Below, in pieces: positions 41,849 to 50,872 of a stretch of DNA of 64,000 nucleotides. Source of the DNA: Lachnospiraceae bacterium (GTDB taxonomy: Bacteria > Bacillota > Clostridia > Lachnospirales > Lachnospiraceae). The notes beneath the pieces were generated by a model, which had not been told where the DNA came from, searched no databases, and saw only the letters and a list, made by a program, of their open reading frames with translations. Where the stretch lies: assembly GCA_003979345.1 (NCBI GenBank), contig RYVZ01000002.1:62001-126000 (forward strand), written 5' to 3'. The stretch's first letter is position 1, and every line of letters starts with the position of its first letter. Made by a program: the position numbers and the translations under genes.

Positions 41849-42871
41849 ATGAATAAGAATGTAACAATGAAGAATATTGCCGATGCTTTGGGCGTCAGTA
41901 CCGTGACAGTTTCCAAGGCGTTGTCGGATAAAGACGGTGTCGGCGAGCCGCTGCGCCGTACAATTAAGCGCAAAGCGGACGAGATGGGTTATTCCTATGC
42001 GGCGTCGAAAGCGAAGGGTGCGCAGGACGGTTCAAAATTTAATATCGGTGTGATCGTTGCAAGCAATTATGTGGATCCGGATTCCTATGCCTTTTACTTA
42101 AAAATGTACCATTATATTGTACTTGCATTGAAAAAGATCAATTATTCGGGTATTATGGAGATTATCACGAATGAGATGCGCGACAATCTGATACTGCCGG
42201 TGGTTGCGGTGGATAAGAAGGTGGATGGCATCATTGTTCTGGGGCAGTTTTCGACTGCTTATGTCCAGAAGGTAAAGGATACGGGAATTCCGCTTGTGCT
42301 TTTAGACTTTTATGACGGGGAACTGGAAGCAGACAGTGTCGTGACAGACAATGTGTATGGTGCGTATGCACTGACGGAATATTGTATCAACATGGGACAC
42401 AGAAAGATTGCATTTGTCGGAAGCATTCATGCGACGGCATCCATACTGGATCGATATCTTGGCTATTACCGGGCGCTGCTTACACATCATATTCCGCTGA
42501 GAGATGATTATGTGGTTGAGGACAGGGATGAAAACTGCCTGTTCAGAAAAGAGATCAAGCTGCCCGAGGATTTGCCGACAGCATTTGTATGTAATTGCGA
42601 CGAACTTGCCTATCTGCTGATGGAACAGCTTAGAAAAAAAGGGCTGCGCGTGCCGGAAGATATCTCGGTTGTCGGGTTTGATAATTATACGTTTATTGAT
42701 TATTTTACTTATCGTAAATTGACAACAGTTGCGGTCAATGTGGAGGTGATGGCGGACGAGGCGGTCATGCTTCTGATACATCATATCGAAGAAGGAGCGC
42801 CGTCCAATATCAGGAAGGTGATCAACGGAACATTGTTGATCCGGGATTCTGTGAAAAAGATCGACTCATAG
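41849..42871 (+). CDS. LacI-family transcriptional regulator
   Basis: A 340-residue LacI/GalR regulator. The N-terminal helix-turn-helix reads TMKNIADALGVSTVTVSKALS, followed by the hinge helix, and residues about 60-335 form the periplasmic-binding-protein-like sensor domain (VDGIIVLGQFS, VVTDNVYGAYALTEY, ISVVGFDNYTFIDYFT). It probably senses a mannan-derived sugar and controls the locus. It sits between importer 2 and the GH130_2 gene; a 28-bp perfect palindrome right after it is a candidate operator. Confidence 0.93.
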   Translation: MNKNVTMKNIADALGVSTVTVSKALSDKDGVGEPLRRTIKRKADEMGYSYAASKAKGAQDGSKFNIGVIVASNYVDPDSYAFYLKMYHYIVLALKKINYSGIMEIITNEMRDNLILPVVAVDKKVDGIIVLGQFSTAYVQKVKDTGIPLVLLDFYDGELEADSVVTDNVYGAYALTEYCINMGHRKIAFVGSIHATASILDRYLGYYRALLTHHIPLRDDYVVEDRDENCLFRKEIKLPEDLPTAFVCNCDELAYLLMEQLRKKGLRVPEDISVVGFDNYTFIDYFTYRKLTTVAVNVEVMADEAVMLLIHHIEEGAPSNIRKVINGTLLIRDSVKKIDS

Positions 42872-42891
42872 AATCATTGCGCCGGTATGCA

Positions 42892-42919
42892 GCACAATTT
42901 TGTGCCGACAAAATTGTGC
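42892..42919. promoter_or_regulatory. 28-bp perfect palindrome, candidate operator or hairpin
   Basis: GCACAATTTTGT (42892-42903), GCCG, ACAAAATTGTGC (42908-42919). It lies between the LacI gene and GH130_2, 87 bp before the latter. Dyad symmetry with a central CG is usual for LacI-type operators, though this one is longer. No T run follows, so a terminator is unlikely. Confidence 0.45.
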
Positions 42920-43005
42920 GGACAGAAGCGTGCCGGGAGCAGGAATGCTGCGGTAAGGCGGGAATGAGCACGAATGTGCTTCCAATAAAGGAAAAGGAGA
43001 ATAGT

Positions 43006-44031
43006 ATGAGCGAAGTAAAAATGTTAAATTGCCCGGAGGTTAAGAATGTGCCTTGGCAGGAAAAGCCGGAAGGGATTGTCGGAGCTCCCATTTGGAGATA
43101 TACGGAAAATCCGATCATCGGCAGAAATCCGGTGGAGAATGTAGCACGGATTTTCAACAGCGCGGTAATGCCATATGGAGACGGGTTTATCGGTGTGTTC
43201 CGCGGCGAGCAGACAAACGGAATTCCCTATATCTATCTTGGACACAGCAAAGATGCGATCCATTGGGAGTTTGATAAAGAGAAGATTCCGTTTAAGGATG
43301 AGAACGGCAATGATTTTATGCCGGTGTATGCGTATGACCCGCGTCTGGTAAAGGTGGAGGATACTTACTATATCATTTGGTGTCAGGATTTCTATGGCGC
43401 TTCCATCGGCATGGCAAAGACGACGGATTTCAAGACGTTTACCCGACTGGAGAATCCGTTTATTCCGTTTAACAGAAACGCAGTACTGTTTCCGAGAAAG
43501 ATTGACGGAAAGTATATGCTATTAAGCCGTCCTTCCGACAGTGGACATACACCGTTCGGCGATATTTTCTTAAGCGAAAGCCCGGACATGGTATATTGGG
43601 GAAAACACCGCCATGTGATGGGACGCAGCAGCGAGTGGTGGGAGTCCGTAAAAATTGGCGGCGGCGCGGCTCCGATCGAGACGACCGAGGGCTGGCTGTT
43701 ATTCTACCATGGCGTATCAGGAACCTGCAACGGTTTTGTGTATTCAATCGGCGGCGCGATCCTCGACATAGACAATCCGTCCAAGGTTCTTTATAGATGC
43801 GAGAACTTCCTGCTGACTCCGGAGGAGTGGTATGAGGAGAGGGGCTTTGTTCCAAACGTATGCTTCCCGTGTGCGACGATCCACGATCCTGTTTCCAACA
43901 AGATCGCGCTCTATTACGGATGCGCGGACAGCTATGTCGGTCTTGCATTTACGAAGCTGGATGAGATCGTTGACTATATTAAGACCCACAGCCATGTAAC
44001 GGAAAGCGATACCGAGCTTGGTATCCGCTAA
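43006..44031 (+). CDS. GH130_2 beta-1,4-mannooligosaccharide phosphorylase
   Basis: A 341-residue cytoplasmic GH130 enzyme of the mannooligosaccharide phosphorylase type: it removes mannose from the non-reducing end of beta-1,4-mannooligosaccharides as mannose 1-phosphate. The catalytic Asp111 is in VYAYDPRLVKV; NRNAVLFPRKIDGKY, GGGAAPIETTEGWLLFYHGV and NVCFPCATI are subfamily-like blocks. The start at 43006 has AAAAGGAGAA before it; the open frame extends upstream through the palindrome and is not protein-like. It complements the GH130_1 enzyme at 11860. Confidence 0.92.
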   Translation: MSEVKMLNCPEVKNVPWQEKPEGIVGAPIWRYTENPIIGRNPVENVARIFNSAVMPYGDGFIGVFRGEQTNGIPYIYLGHSKDAIHWEFDKEKIPFKDENGNDFMPVYAYDPRLVKVEDTYYIIWCQDFYGASIGMAKTTDFKTFTRLENPFIPFNRNAVLFPRKIDGKYMLLSRPSDSGHTPFGDIFLSESPDMVYWGKHRHVMGRSSEWWESVKIGGGAAPIETTEGWLLFYHGVSGTCNGFVYSIGGAILDIDNPSKVLYRCENFLLTPEEWYEERGFVPNVCFPCATIHDPVSNKIALYYGCADSYVGLAFTKLDEIVDYIKTHSHVTESDTELGIR

Positions 44032-44091
44032 GCATATATGTGGTATGCAGATCGCAATCTGATACCGCTTAAGCAGAGCCGGAACGTAAGA

Positions 44092-44129
44092 CAGAAAAGA
44101 ACAAGAGAGGGTTCTCTTGTTCTTTTCTG
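44092..44129 (+). terminator. 17-bp hairpin after GH130_2
   Basis: CAGAAAAGAACAAGAGA (44092-44108), loop GGGT, then the perfect complement (44113-44129). It has a T-rich right arm. It probably ends the LacI-GH130_2 transcript or works in both directions. Confidence 0.75.
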
Positions 44130-44175
44130 CTATAGCGCGATATGATATAATGTCGTCAGATATGATACCAGCGTC

Positions 44176-44276
44176 GAGCGAAGCGAGTGTGCATCGCGAA
44201 GCGTAAGCATGTGCGGAGCACATGATATAATGAGCGCAAAAGAAAAACATGAAATAACCGCAAAAGAAAAACAAGC
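44176..44276. repeat. Dispersed repeat region with GNA-loop mini-hairpins
   Basis: This stretch contains CGC-GAA-GCG and CATGTGC-GGA-GCACATG (44208-44224) mini-hairpins, two GATATAATG words, and at 44254-44276 a copy of the repeat seen at 2314-2336 (22 of 23 bases the same). A shorter related piece (GCGCAAAAGAAAAACATGA) is at 44234. It fills the gap before the acetylesterase gene; no gene is encoded. Confidence 0.55.
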
Positions 44277-44325
44277 AACACGCAGCGGCATTGAAAAAGT
44301 GTATATAAAATAAGGAGAATTCAAA

Positions 44326-45444
44326 ATGTCTTATCAAATTCACACTGAAAAGGGACTGGTAAACAGAGGAAACTGGCGGCGTATGAAGGACTGCATGAGA
44401 CGTGCACAGGGCGGGGACCGCATCACGATCGGATTTATCGGAGGCTCCATCACACAGGGGGCCGTGGCAGAGACACATACGACCTGCTATGCCTATCTTG
44501 TTTTTGACTGGTGGGTAAAAAAATTCCCTAAAAGCGCCTTCACCTATGTCAATGCCGGTATCGGAGGGACGACTTCGCAGTTTGGCGTTTCCAGAGTGCA
44601 GAGTGATCTGCTGTACAGCCGCCCTGATGCAGTGTTTGTGGAATTCTCAGTCAATGACGAGAATACGGAATTTTTCAAAGAGACTTATGAGGGGCTAGTG
44701 CGCACGATCTATGACGCACCCTTAAAACCTGCGGTTACACTGATCCATAATATTATGTACGACCACGGAAAGACGGCACAGGAGATTCATCAGGCAGTCG
44801 GCGTCCACTACAATCTGCCCTGCGTTGCAATGCAGCCGGTGATCTATGCGGAAGTGAAGGCGGGACGCATACCGAACCGTGAAATTACGCCGGATGATCT
44901 GCATCCGAATACGGCGGGGCATGCGCTTGTCGCGTCAGTCATAATTGATTATCTCGAGAAGGTTTATGCGGAATTATCAATAGAGGAGCCGGCGCCCGGA
45001 AGCATGCCCGGGCCGATTACCGCGAACCATTATCAGAACAGTGTGCGTCTGCAAAATGGGAATTGTGATCCTCTTTTAGAGGGATGGACAGTGGATCACA
45101 CGCCGCAGAGACTTGTGTTAGAAGGATTCAGAAACGGATGGACCTCCAAGACAAAGGGTGCTAAAATCACATTTGAGGCGGAGGGAAGTGAGATCGCCGT
45201 GCAGTACCGCAAGACTGTTCATCATCCTGCGCCTATCGCGTCCGCGGTCATTGACGGCGATATACGGCATGCGGTGACCCTGGATGCGAATTTTGAGGAG
45301 GACTGGGGAGACTGCCTGTTCATGCAGAATCTTATCGTGCATGGAGAGAATAAAAAGCATACAGTGGAGATCACACTGACGGAAACGCATGAGGACGATG
45401 CGGCGGAGTTTTACCTGATCTCACTCATTGTATCACATGAATGA
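44326..45444 (+). CDS. CE17-like mannan acetylesterase (SGNH) with CBM35-like tail
   Basis: A 372-residue SGNH/GDSL esterase. Block I holds the nucleophile Ser41 in GFIGGSITQG; block III is FSVNDE; block V has DDLHPN with His193 and an Asp at 190 or 191. The C-terminal part (about 230-372) is beta-rich and CBM35-like. This architecture matches the CE17 mannan acetylesterases described from Roseburia intestinalis, which remove acetyl groups from mannooligosaccharides inside the cell. There is no signal peptide. AAGGAGAA precedes the ATG. A broader acetylxylan-type specificity cannot be excluded. Confidence 0.87.
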   Translation: MSYQIHTEKGLVNRGNWRRMKDCMRRAQGGDRITIGFIGGSITQGAVAETHTTCYAYLVFDWWVKKFPKSAFTYVNAGIGGTTSQFGVSRVQSDLLYSRPDAVFVEFSVNDENTEFFKETYEGLVRTIYDAPLKPAVTLIHNIMYDHGKTAQEIHQAVGVHYNLPCVAMQPVIYAEVKAGRIPNREITPDDLHPNTAGHALVASVIIDYLEKVYAELSIEEPAPGSMPGPITANHYQNSVRLQNGNCDPLLEGWTVDHTPQRLVLEGFRNGWTSKTKGAKITFEAEGSEIAVQYRKTVHHPAPIASAVIDGDIRHAVTLDANFEEDWGDCLFMQNLIVHGENKKHTVEITLTETHEDDAAEFYLISLIVSHE

Positions 45445-45560
45445 GAGAAGCGTCACGGGATAGGTGCTGCAGCCATGAATTTGAATTGATTACATAAAAT
45501 ATACTCCGGTATGGCGGATCAGCGGCCCGCATCATTACGGATTGTCGGAGAAAGAAAGGC

Positions 45561-47879
45561 TTGGATGATAGGATGTTTCGAGAGGATTTTGTCTGGGGCG
45601 TTGCGGCGAGCGCGTACCAGATCGAAGGAAAAGAAGCAGGGGACGGTATTGGAAGGAGTATTTGGGATACCTATGCCGACGAAGGAAAGATATACGGCGG
45701 GCACCGCGCGGAGACTGCCTGCGATCATATGCACCGCTATGAGGACGATTTTGCAATGATGGGCGCGCTCGGCATCCGGGCGTACCGATTTTCCGTCAAC
45801 TGGTGCAGGATTCTGCCGGACGGCACTGGGGAGGTCAATGAAAAAGGGATTCTTTTTTACCGGAAGCTGATCAAAAGCATGATCAAAAATGGCGTGACGC
45901 CTTATCTGACGCTCTATCACTGGGAGCTGCCGCAGGCGCTTCAGAATCAGGGCGGCTGGCTCAATGAGAAGTCGATTGAGTGGTTCGGCGAATACGCGCG
46001 GGTCATTGCGGAACGCTTTTCCGATCTGGTGGAACATTTTATCACGCTCAATGAACCGCAGTGCTTTGTCGGGCTTGCGCATTTGCAGGGCGTGCAGGCG
46101 CCCGGCTTAAAGATGTCCTATGCGGAGACGTTTCAGATTGCGCATAATGCGCTGCGCGCGCACGGACAGGCGGTCATCAATCTGCGCAAGTATGCATGCC
46201 GTCCGGTCAAGGTCAGCATTTCTCTAACCTGCGGCGTGGCGATACCGAAGACAGATGCGCCGGCGGATATCGAGGCGGCGCGAAAGGTCTATTTTGGCTT
46301 TTATAATGATACGAGCAATTGGGCATGGAACATGGGCTGGTTTTCCGACGCTGTGTTTTTGGGAAAGTATCCGGACGAGGGCATCCGGAAATTCCAAAAA
46401 TGGCTGCCAAAGATCACGAAAGAAGATATGGAGCTGATCTCACAGCCGCTTGATTTCATGGGAACGAATATTTATAACGGATATTATGTCGGGGCGGGAG
46501 AAGACGGAGAACCGAAGTTCTATGACTATGAATACGGTGCGCCGCAGACCGGGACAGGATGGCCGATGACGCCGGAATGCATTTACTGGGGACTGCGGTT
46601 TGCTTATGAGCGGTATCATTTGCCGGTCCATGTGACGGAAAACGGTGTGTGCTACCGTGATATCGTATCGCCGGACGGCCGTGTGCACGATACGAACCGC
46701 TGTACGTTTTTAGATGCGTATTTATCAGAGGTACAGCGCGCGGCGGATGAGGGTGTGGATGTCAGAGGTTATTTTTTATGGACGTTTCTTGACAATTTTG
46801 AATGGTCGGAAGGTTATAAGGATCGGTTTGGCATCATTCATGTGGACTACGCGACATTAAAGAGAACCGCGAAGGACTCTGCCTACTGGTATGCCGAAAC
46901 GATCAGAACAAACGGGAGGAATTTGAGTATGAATCAGGAAAAAAAGCCAGTTCTTTTTTTGAATCCGGTATTTAAGCAGATGATCTGGGGCGGAAACCGT
47001 CTTGGAACGGTCTGGGGGTATCCGATTCCCGGGGACGATACCGGAGAGTGCTGGGCGGTCAGCGCGCATCCGAACGGGGACTGCGTTGTGCGTGAAGGAA
47101 TGTATGAGGGAAAGACCTTATCGGAATTGTGGGATACACATCCGGAGTTGTTCGGCAATACAGGCTTAGACCGCTTCCCATTGCTCATTAAGATCATTGA
47201 CGCGAAATCGGACTTAAGCATTCAGGTGCATCCTGACGATATCTATGCAAAGAAGAATGAAAACGGCTCACTCGGAAAAACCGAATGCTGGTATATTCTC
47301 GATTGTAATGAGGACGCAAAGCTTGTGATCGGGCATAATGCATCCTCCAAAGAGGAACTTCGGAGCATGATCGAAGAAAAGCGGTGGGGAGAACTGATCC
47401 GAGAAATACCCGTGAAAAAGGGAGACTTTATCCAGATCGATCCGGGAACCGTTCACGCGATCAAGGGCGGTCTGATGATCTTGGAGACACAGCAGAACAG
47501 CGACATTACTTACCGCGTTTATGATTATGACCGCATGAGCAACGGGAAACCGCGCGAGCTTCATATTGAAAAGAGCATCGATGTGATCACGGTGCCTGCC
47601 AAACCGGTGGGGGAAAGTGTCATGACGCCGGAGGGACTTCCTGAGAATCAGATGAATCCGTTGATCGTCTGCGATTATTATAAGGTGTGGAAGCTGAATG
47701 TGACGGAGCCAGTGACGCTTTCCCAGAACGAGCCGTTCCTGATCATGAGTGTGATCGAAGGAAGCGGACTTCTTGACGGAGAGCTGATCAAGAAGGGCGA
47801 CCACTTCATTCTTCCGGCGGGATACGGGACGTTCCACATGCAGGGAAACATGGAACTGATCGCGTCCACGGTAAAGTGA
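45561..47879 (+). CDS. GH1 beta-glucosidase fused in frame to mannose-6-phosphate isomerase
   Basis: One open frame of 772 codons. Residues about 5-450 are a full GH1 beta-glucosidase (FVWGVAASAYQIEG, acid/base Glu165 in TLNEPQ, nucleophile Glu360 in VTENGV), which would remove terminal glucose from glucomannan oligosaccharides. Residues 457-772 are a complete type I mannose-6-phosphate isomerase (NPVFKQMIWGGNRLG, SIQVHPDD, zinc ligands in GKTECWY and DPGTVHAIKGG), turning mannose 6-phosphate into fructose 6-phosphate. The ManA part begins with its own Met457 after GGGAGGA, so it may also be made alone. TTG at 45561 is used; ATG at 45573 is an alternative. Confidence 0.85.
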   Translation: MDDRMFREDFVWGVAASAYQIEGKEAGDGIGRSIWDTYADEGKIYGGHRAETACDHMHRYEDDFAMMGALGIRAYRFSVNWCRILPDGTGEVNEKGILFYRKLIKSMIKNGVTPYLTLYHWELPQALQNQGGWLNEKSIEWFGEYARVIAERFSDLVEHFITLNEPQCFVGLAHLQGVQAPGLKMSYAETFQIAHNALRAHGQAVINLRKYACRPVKVSISLTCGVAIPKTDAPADIEAARKVYFGFYNDTSNWAWNMGWFSDAVFLGKYPDEGIRKFQKWLPKITKEDMELISQPLDFMGTNIYNGYYVGAGEDGEPKFYDYEYGAPQTGTGWPMTPECIYWGLRFAYERYHLPVHVTENGVCYRDIVSPDGRVHDTNRCTFLDAYLSEVQRAADEGVDVRGYFLWTFLDNFEWSEGYKDRFGIIHVDYATLKRTAKDSAYWYAETIRTNGRNLSMNQEKKPVLFLNPVFKQMIWGGNRLGTVWGYPIPGDDTGECWAVSAHPNGDCVVREGMYEGKTLSELWDTHPELFGNTGLDRFPLLIKIIDAKSDLSIQVHPDDIYAKKNENGSLGKTECWYILDCNEDAKLVIGHNASSKEELRSMIEEKRWGELIREIPVKKGDFIQIDPGTVHAIKGGLMILETQQNSDITYRVYDYDRMSNGKPRELHIEKSIDVITVPAKPVGESVMTPEGLPENQMNPLIVCDYYKVWKLNVTEPVTLSQNEPFLIMSVIEGSGLLDGELIKKGDHFILPAGYGTFHMQGNMELIASTVK
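46914..46931 (+). promoter_or_regulatory. manA: Internal ribosome site and start codon for ManA within the fusion
   Basis: GGGAGGA (46914-46920) is followed after 8 bases by ATG (46929-46931), in frame with both enzymes. In the +1 frame the same bases give GGA-ATT-TGA, i.e. a stop codon lies just before this ATG. A single-base indel in the GH1 end would restore two separate genes. So ManA is probably also translated independently. Confidence 0.7.
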
Positions 47880-47934
47880 AATACGCGTATTGATTTTGTA
47901 TGGGAATGAAGGAAGACGGTAAGGAGAAGGTAAT

Positions 47935-49134
47935 ATGCTTTCAAAAAAATATCGGGATATGCTTTCGGCGAGATCCGTGATCCGCAGCCTGTCGGAGTAT
48001 GCAGCTGCGCGGGGGAAGCAGATCGGTTATGAGAATGTATTTGATTACAGTCTGGGAAACCCCTCGGTCGATGTGCCGAAATCTTATACGGATACACTCA
48101 TCCGGCTGCTGCGCGAAGAAAATCCGATGACGCTGCACGGCTACAGTCCGACTCTGACGATTCCTGCTGTCAGGGAAGCGGTCGCGCACAACTTAAACCG
48201 GCGTTTTGGCATGAATTATCAAAAAGAGCATATCTTTATGGTGAGCGGCGCGGCGGCAGCGATCGCGCATGCGGTCCGCCTTGTGGCGGAACCGGGGGAC
48301 GAGATCATTACATTTGCCCCGTTTTTCCCGGAATATCATCCGTATGTAGACTTAAGCGGCGCAAGACTGAAGGTGGTTCCGGCGCATACACAGGATTTTC
48401 AGATTCATTTTGAAGCGCTTGACGCTGCCATGAATGAGAAGGTTTCGGCAGTGCTGATCAATACGCCGAACAATCCGTCTGGCGTTGTCTATTCAGAAGT
48501 AACATTGAAACGCCTGTCTTCTTACCTTCGTGATAAAGAGCGGGAATACGGGCATGAAATCTATCTGATCTCCGACGAGCCGTACCGGGAGATCGTCTTT
48601 GACGGCATGACTGCTCCGTATCCGGCAAATTACTATGAAAAGACGATCACCTGCTATTCATGGTCGAAATCTCTGTCCGTTCCGGGGGACCGGATCGGAT
48701 ATGTGGCAGTTCATCCGGACTGCCCCGGCGCGGAGCTGATGATCCCGATGTGCGGGCAGATCTCGCGCGGCATTGGACATAACTGCCCGACGGCAATGGT
48801 GCAGCTAGCGGTCGCGGAGAACTTAGATGTGACGGCGGACATGGAGGTTTATGAGACAAACCGGAATCTTCTGTATGATGAATTGATAAAGCTTGGCTTT
48901 ACACTCGTGCGTCCGGTAGGGACCTTTTATATTTTTCCAAAGGCGCTTGAGGAGGATGCGGCGGCATTTTGTGAAAAAGCCAAAAAGTATGATCTGATCC
49001 TCGTGCCCGGAGACAGCTTCGGATGTCCCGGCCATTTCCGCATGGCATACTGCATCGACACGGAAAAAGTAAAACGCTCGATTCCCGCGCTCAGGCGTTT
49101 TGTGCAGGAAGAATACGGGGACGCCCGACTGTAA
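47935..49134 (+). CDS. Class I/II PLP-dependent aminotransferase
   Basis: A 399-residue fold-type I aminotransferase. The cofactor lysine is Lys245 in CYSWSKSLSVPGDRIGY; NTPNNPSG and LISDEPYREIVFDG are the usual cofactor-binding blocks, and FRMAYCI holds the carboxylate-binding Arg. It is in the aspartate aminotransferase superfamily; the amino-acid substrate cannot be read. AAGGAGAAGG precedes the ATG. It follows the mannan locus by 55 bp and is probably not part of the pathway. Confidence 0.88.
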   Translation: MLSKKYRDMLSARSVIRSLSEYAAARGKQIGYENVFDYSLGNPSVDVPKSYTDTLIRLLREENPMTLHGYSPTLTIPAVREAVAHNLNRRFGMNYQKEHIFMVSGAAAAIAHAVRLVAEPGDEIITFAPFFPEYHPYVDLSGARLKVVPAHTQDFQIHFEALDAAMNEKVSAVLINTPNNPSGVVYSEVTLKRLSSYLRDKEREYGHEIYLISDEPYREIVFDGMTAPYPANYYEKTITCYSWSKSLSVPGDRIGYVAVHPDCPGAELMIPMCGQISRGIGHNCPTAMVQLAVAENLDVTADMEVYETNRNLLYDELIKLGFTLVRPVGTFYIFPKALEEDAAAFCEKAKKYDLILVPGDSFGCPGHFRMAYCIDTEKVKRSIPALRRFVQEEYGDARL

Positions 49135-49185
49135 AGATTTGAATAGGCAATCGCCAGAAAGATTTGGACTTTGAAAGGAGAACTC

Positions 49186-50013
49186 ATGCTTGAATTTCTA
49201 AAAGCAGTCCTGTTTGGTATCGTGGAGGGAATCACAGAGTGGCTTCCGATCAGCAGTACGGGACATATGATCCTGTTAAATGAACTGATGCCGCTCAAGG
49301 TGTCCGAAGAATTTTACAGCATGTTCGAGGTGGTTATCCAGCTCGGAGCGATCATGGCGGTCGTCGTGCTCTTTTGGAATCAAATTTGGCCGTTTCAGTG
49401 GAAGGACAAAACAAAGCCCGTCATAAAAAAAGATATTTTTGTGATGTGGTTTCAGATTCTGGCGGCATGTATTCCGGCGGCGGTGGTAGGACTATTATTT
49501 GATGATGTGCTGGAAAAATATCTATATAATTATGTTGTGGTAGCGCTGGCGCTGATTGTGTTCGGCGTCGCGTTCATTGCCGTGGAAAACCGTAACCGGG
49601 GGATGCAGCCGGTCGTGACCAGCTTAAGCCAGATGACCTATAAGGCTGCGCTGATCATCGGTATGTTTCAGCTCATCGCAGCGGTCTTTCCCGGGACGTC
49701 CCGTTCGGGAGCAACCATTATCGGTGCGCTGATGATCGGCGTATCCAGAACCGTTGCAGCGGAGTTTACATTTTTTCTGGCGATCCCGGTCATGTTCGGT
49801 GCAAGCCTGCTGAAACTTGTAAAGCATGGCTTTTCCTTTACGGGACAGGAGGCATGGATCTTAACGATCGGTATGTTTGTCGCATTTGCCGTATCCCTTT
49901 TTGTATTAAAATTTTTGATGGGTTATATTAAAAAGCATGATTTCAAAGTTTTTGGATGGTACCGTATCGCGCTTGGTATGACGGTATTGCTCTATTTTCT
50001 GGTGTTCAGATAA
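49186..50013 (+). CDS. uppP: Undecaprenyl-diphosphatase UppP (BacA)
   Basis: A 275-residue integral membrane phosphatase that recycles undecaprenyl diphosphate for cell-wall synthesis and can give bacitracin tolerance. Both family motifs are present: GIVEGITEWLPISSTGH near the N-terminus and FPGTSRSGATI near residue 170. Several hydrophobic helices match the family. The ATG at 49186 lies 5 bases after AAAGGAG; a TTG at 49171 precedes that site and is not used. Confidence 0.95.
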   Translation: MLEFLKAVLFGIVEGITEWLPISSTGHMILLNELMPLKVSEEFYSMFEVVIQLGAIMAVVVLFWNQIWPFQWKDKTKPVIKKDIFVMWFQILAACIPAAVVGLLFDDVLEKYLYNYVVVALALIVFGVAFIAVENRNRGMQPVVTSLSQMTYKAALIIGMFQLIAAVFPGTSRSGATIIGALMIGVSRTVAAEFTFFLAIPVMFGASLLKLVKHGFSFTGQEAWILTIGMFVAFAVSLFVLKFLMGYIKKHDFKVFGWYRIALGMTVLLYFLVFR

Positions 50014-50104
50014 TTTTTTGCGGGATTTCATTGTGCATAATTATGAAAAAACTAAGAAAATATATCCTAAAAATATGCAAACAAACGAAAATGCAGACTT
50101 TTGT

Positions 50105-50133
50105 TTGACTTTTTGCGTCATATGCGATACAGT
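50105..50133 (+). promoter_or_regulatory. Sigma-A-type promoter before the DUF6465 gene
   Basis: TTGACT, 17-base spacer, TACAGT. It lies 111 bp before the start codon, in the 230-bp gap after uppP. The rest of the gap is AT-rich without a feature. Confidence 0.5.
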
Positions 50134-50243
50134 GCAATTGTATGAAATATAGGTAATACTTTGCAGCCGATAGTGAATGCACCGGCAGCAGGGCAATAAT
50201 AAAAAAAGCAAAGACACAGAGTATGATGTGTAAGGGAGGATGT

Positions 50244-50678
50244 ATGGCTGAAATGAAAAAACCTGCAGCTGATAAGGTGGCAGCGAAAAACACGGTTACA
50301 ACGACGGAAGCGACAGCACCTGTTGAAGTAAAAGCAGAGGTAAAGGCGGAGGAGACGGCGCCTGTTGTAAAGAAGAAACCGGGACGTAAGCCGGGTTCTA
50401 AGAATGCGGTCAAGAAAGCGCCGGCAGTAAAGAAAGCTGCAGAGAAGGAAGAGAAGAAAGAAACCATGAATAAGAAAGTAAAGAACAGCATCACGTTAGA
50501 GCTGAACGGCTATTCTTATACGGAAGAGTCTTTGGTGCAGAGTGCAAAGGACGTTTGGGTATATGATCTTGGCAGAGATGTTAAGGATTTCAAATCCGTA
50601 GAGCTTTATGTGAAGCCGGAAGATAAGGCAGTTTACTATGTCATCAATGGCGAAGTAAAGGGCAGCTACGGTTTATAA
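50244..50678 (+). CDS. DUF6465-family small basic protein
   Basis: A 144-residue protein. The first 85 residues are low-complexity, rich in Lys, Ala, Glu and Val, with an AT-hook-like KKKPGRKPGSKN near residue 45 that may bind DNA or RNA. The C-terminal 60 residues (ITLELNGYSYTEESLVQSAK, then KSVELYVKPEDKAVYYVING) form the DUF6465 domain, common in Lachnospiraceae and uncharacterised. The ATG at 50244 is chosen for AAGGGAGGA upstream. It is a single-gene unit with its own promoter and terminator. Confidence 0.75.
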   Translation: MAEMKKPAADKVAAKNTVTTTEATAPVEVKAEVKAEETAPVVKKKPGRKPGSKNAVKKAPAVKKAAEKEEKKETMNKKVKNSITLELNGYSYTEESLVQSAKDVWVYDLGRDVKDFKSVELYVKPEDKAVYYVINGEVKGSYGL

Positions 50679-50725
50679 TAAGAGTTTTTTGCAGGACTTG
50701 CAGAAGAAGACAATTTACTATCATT

Positions 50726-50760
50726 AAAAAGATTTTCGCTTGCGCGAAAGTCTTTTTTTT
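50726..50760 (+). terminator. Rho-independent terminator after DUF6465
   Basis: AAAGATTTTCGC pairs with GCGAAAGTCTTT (one mismatch/wobble) around TTGC, followed by a run of T to 50760. It is close before the hrcA promoter. Confidence 0.85.
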
Positions 50761-50779
50761 ATTATTTTTCAAAAATCAG

Positions 50780-50808
50780 TTGACAATATAGAAGGTAAGT
50801 GATAATTT
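50780..50808 (+). promoter_or_regulatory. Sigma-A promoter of the hrcA-dnaK operon
   Basis: Perfect -35 TTGACA (50780-50785), 17 bases, TAATTT as -10 (50803-50808). The CIRCE operator starts 13 bp downstream, in the transcribed leader. Confidence 0.8.
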
Positions 50809-50821
50809 ATGTATGAAGATA

Positions 50822-50848
50822 TTAGCACTCTATCTAAATGAGTGCTAA
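50822..50848. promoter_or_regulatory. CIRCE operator (HrcA binding site)
   Basis: TTAGCACTC, nine bases, GAGTGCTAA: an exact match to the CIRCE consensus. HrcA binds it to repress the heat-shock operon that it heads, giving feedback control of hrcA-grpE-dnaK-dnaJ. Confidence 0.97.
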
Positions 50849-50872
50849 CAGACAAAAGGAAGGTGATCACGG

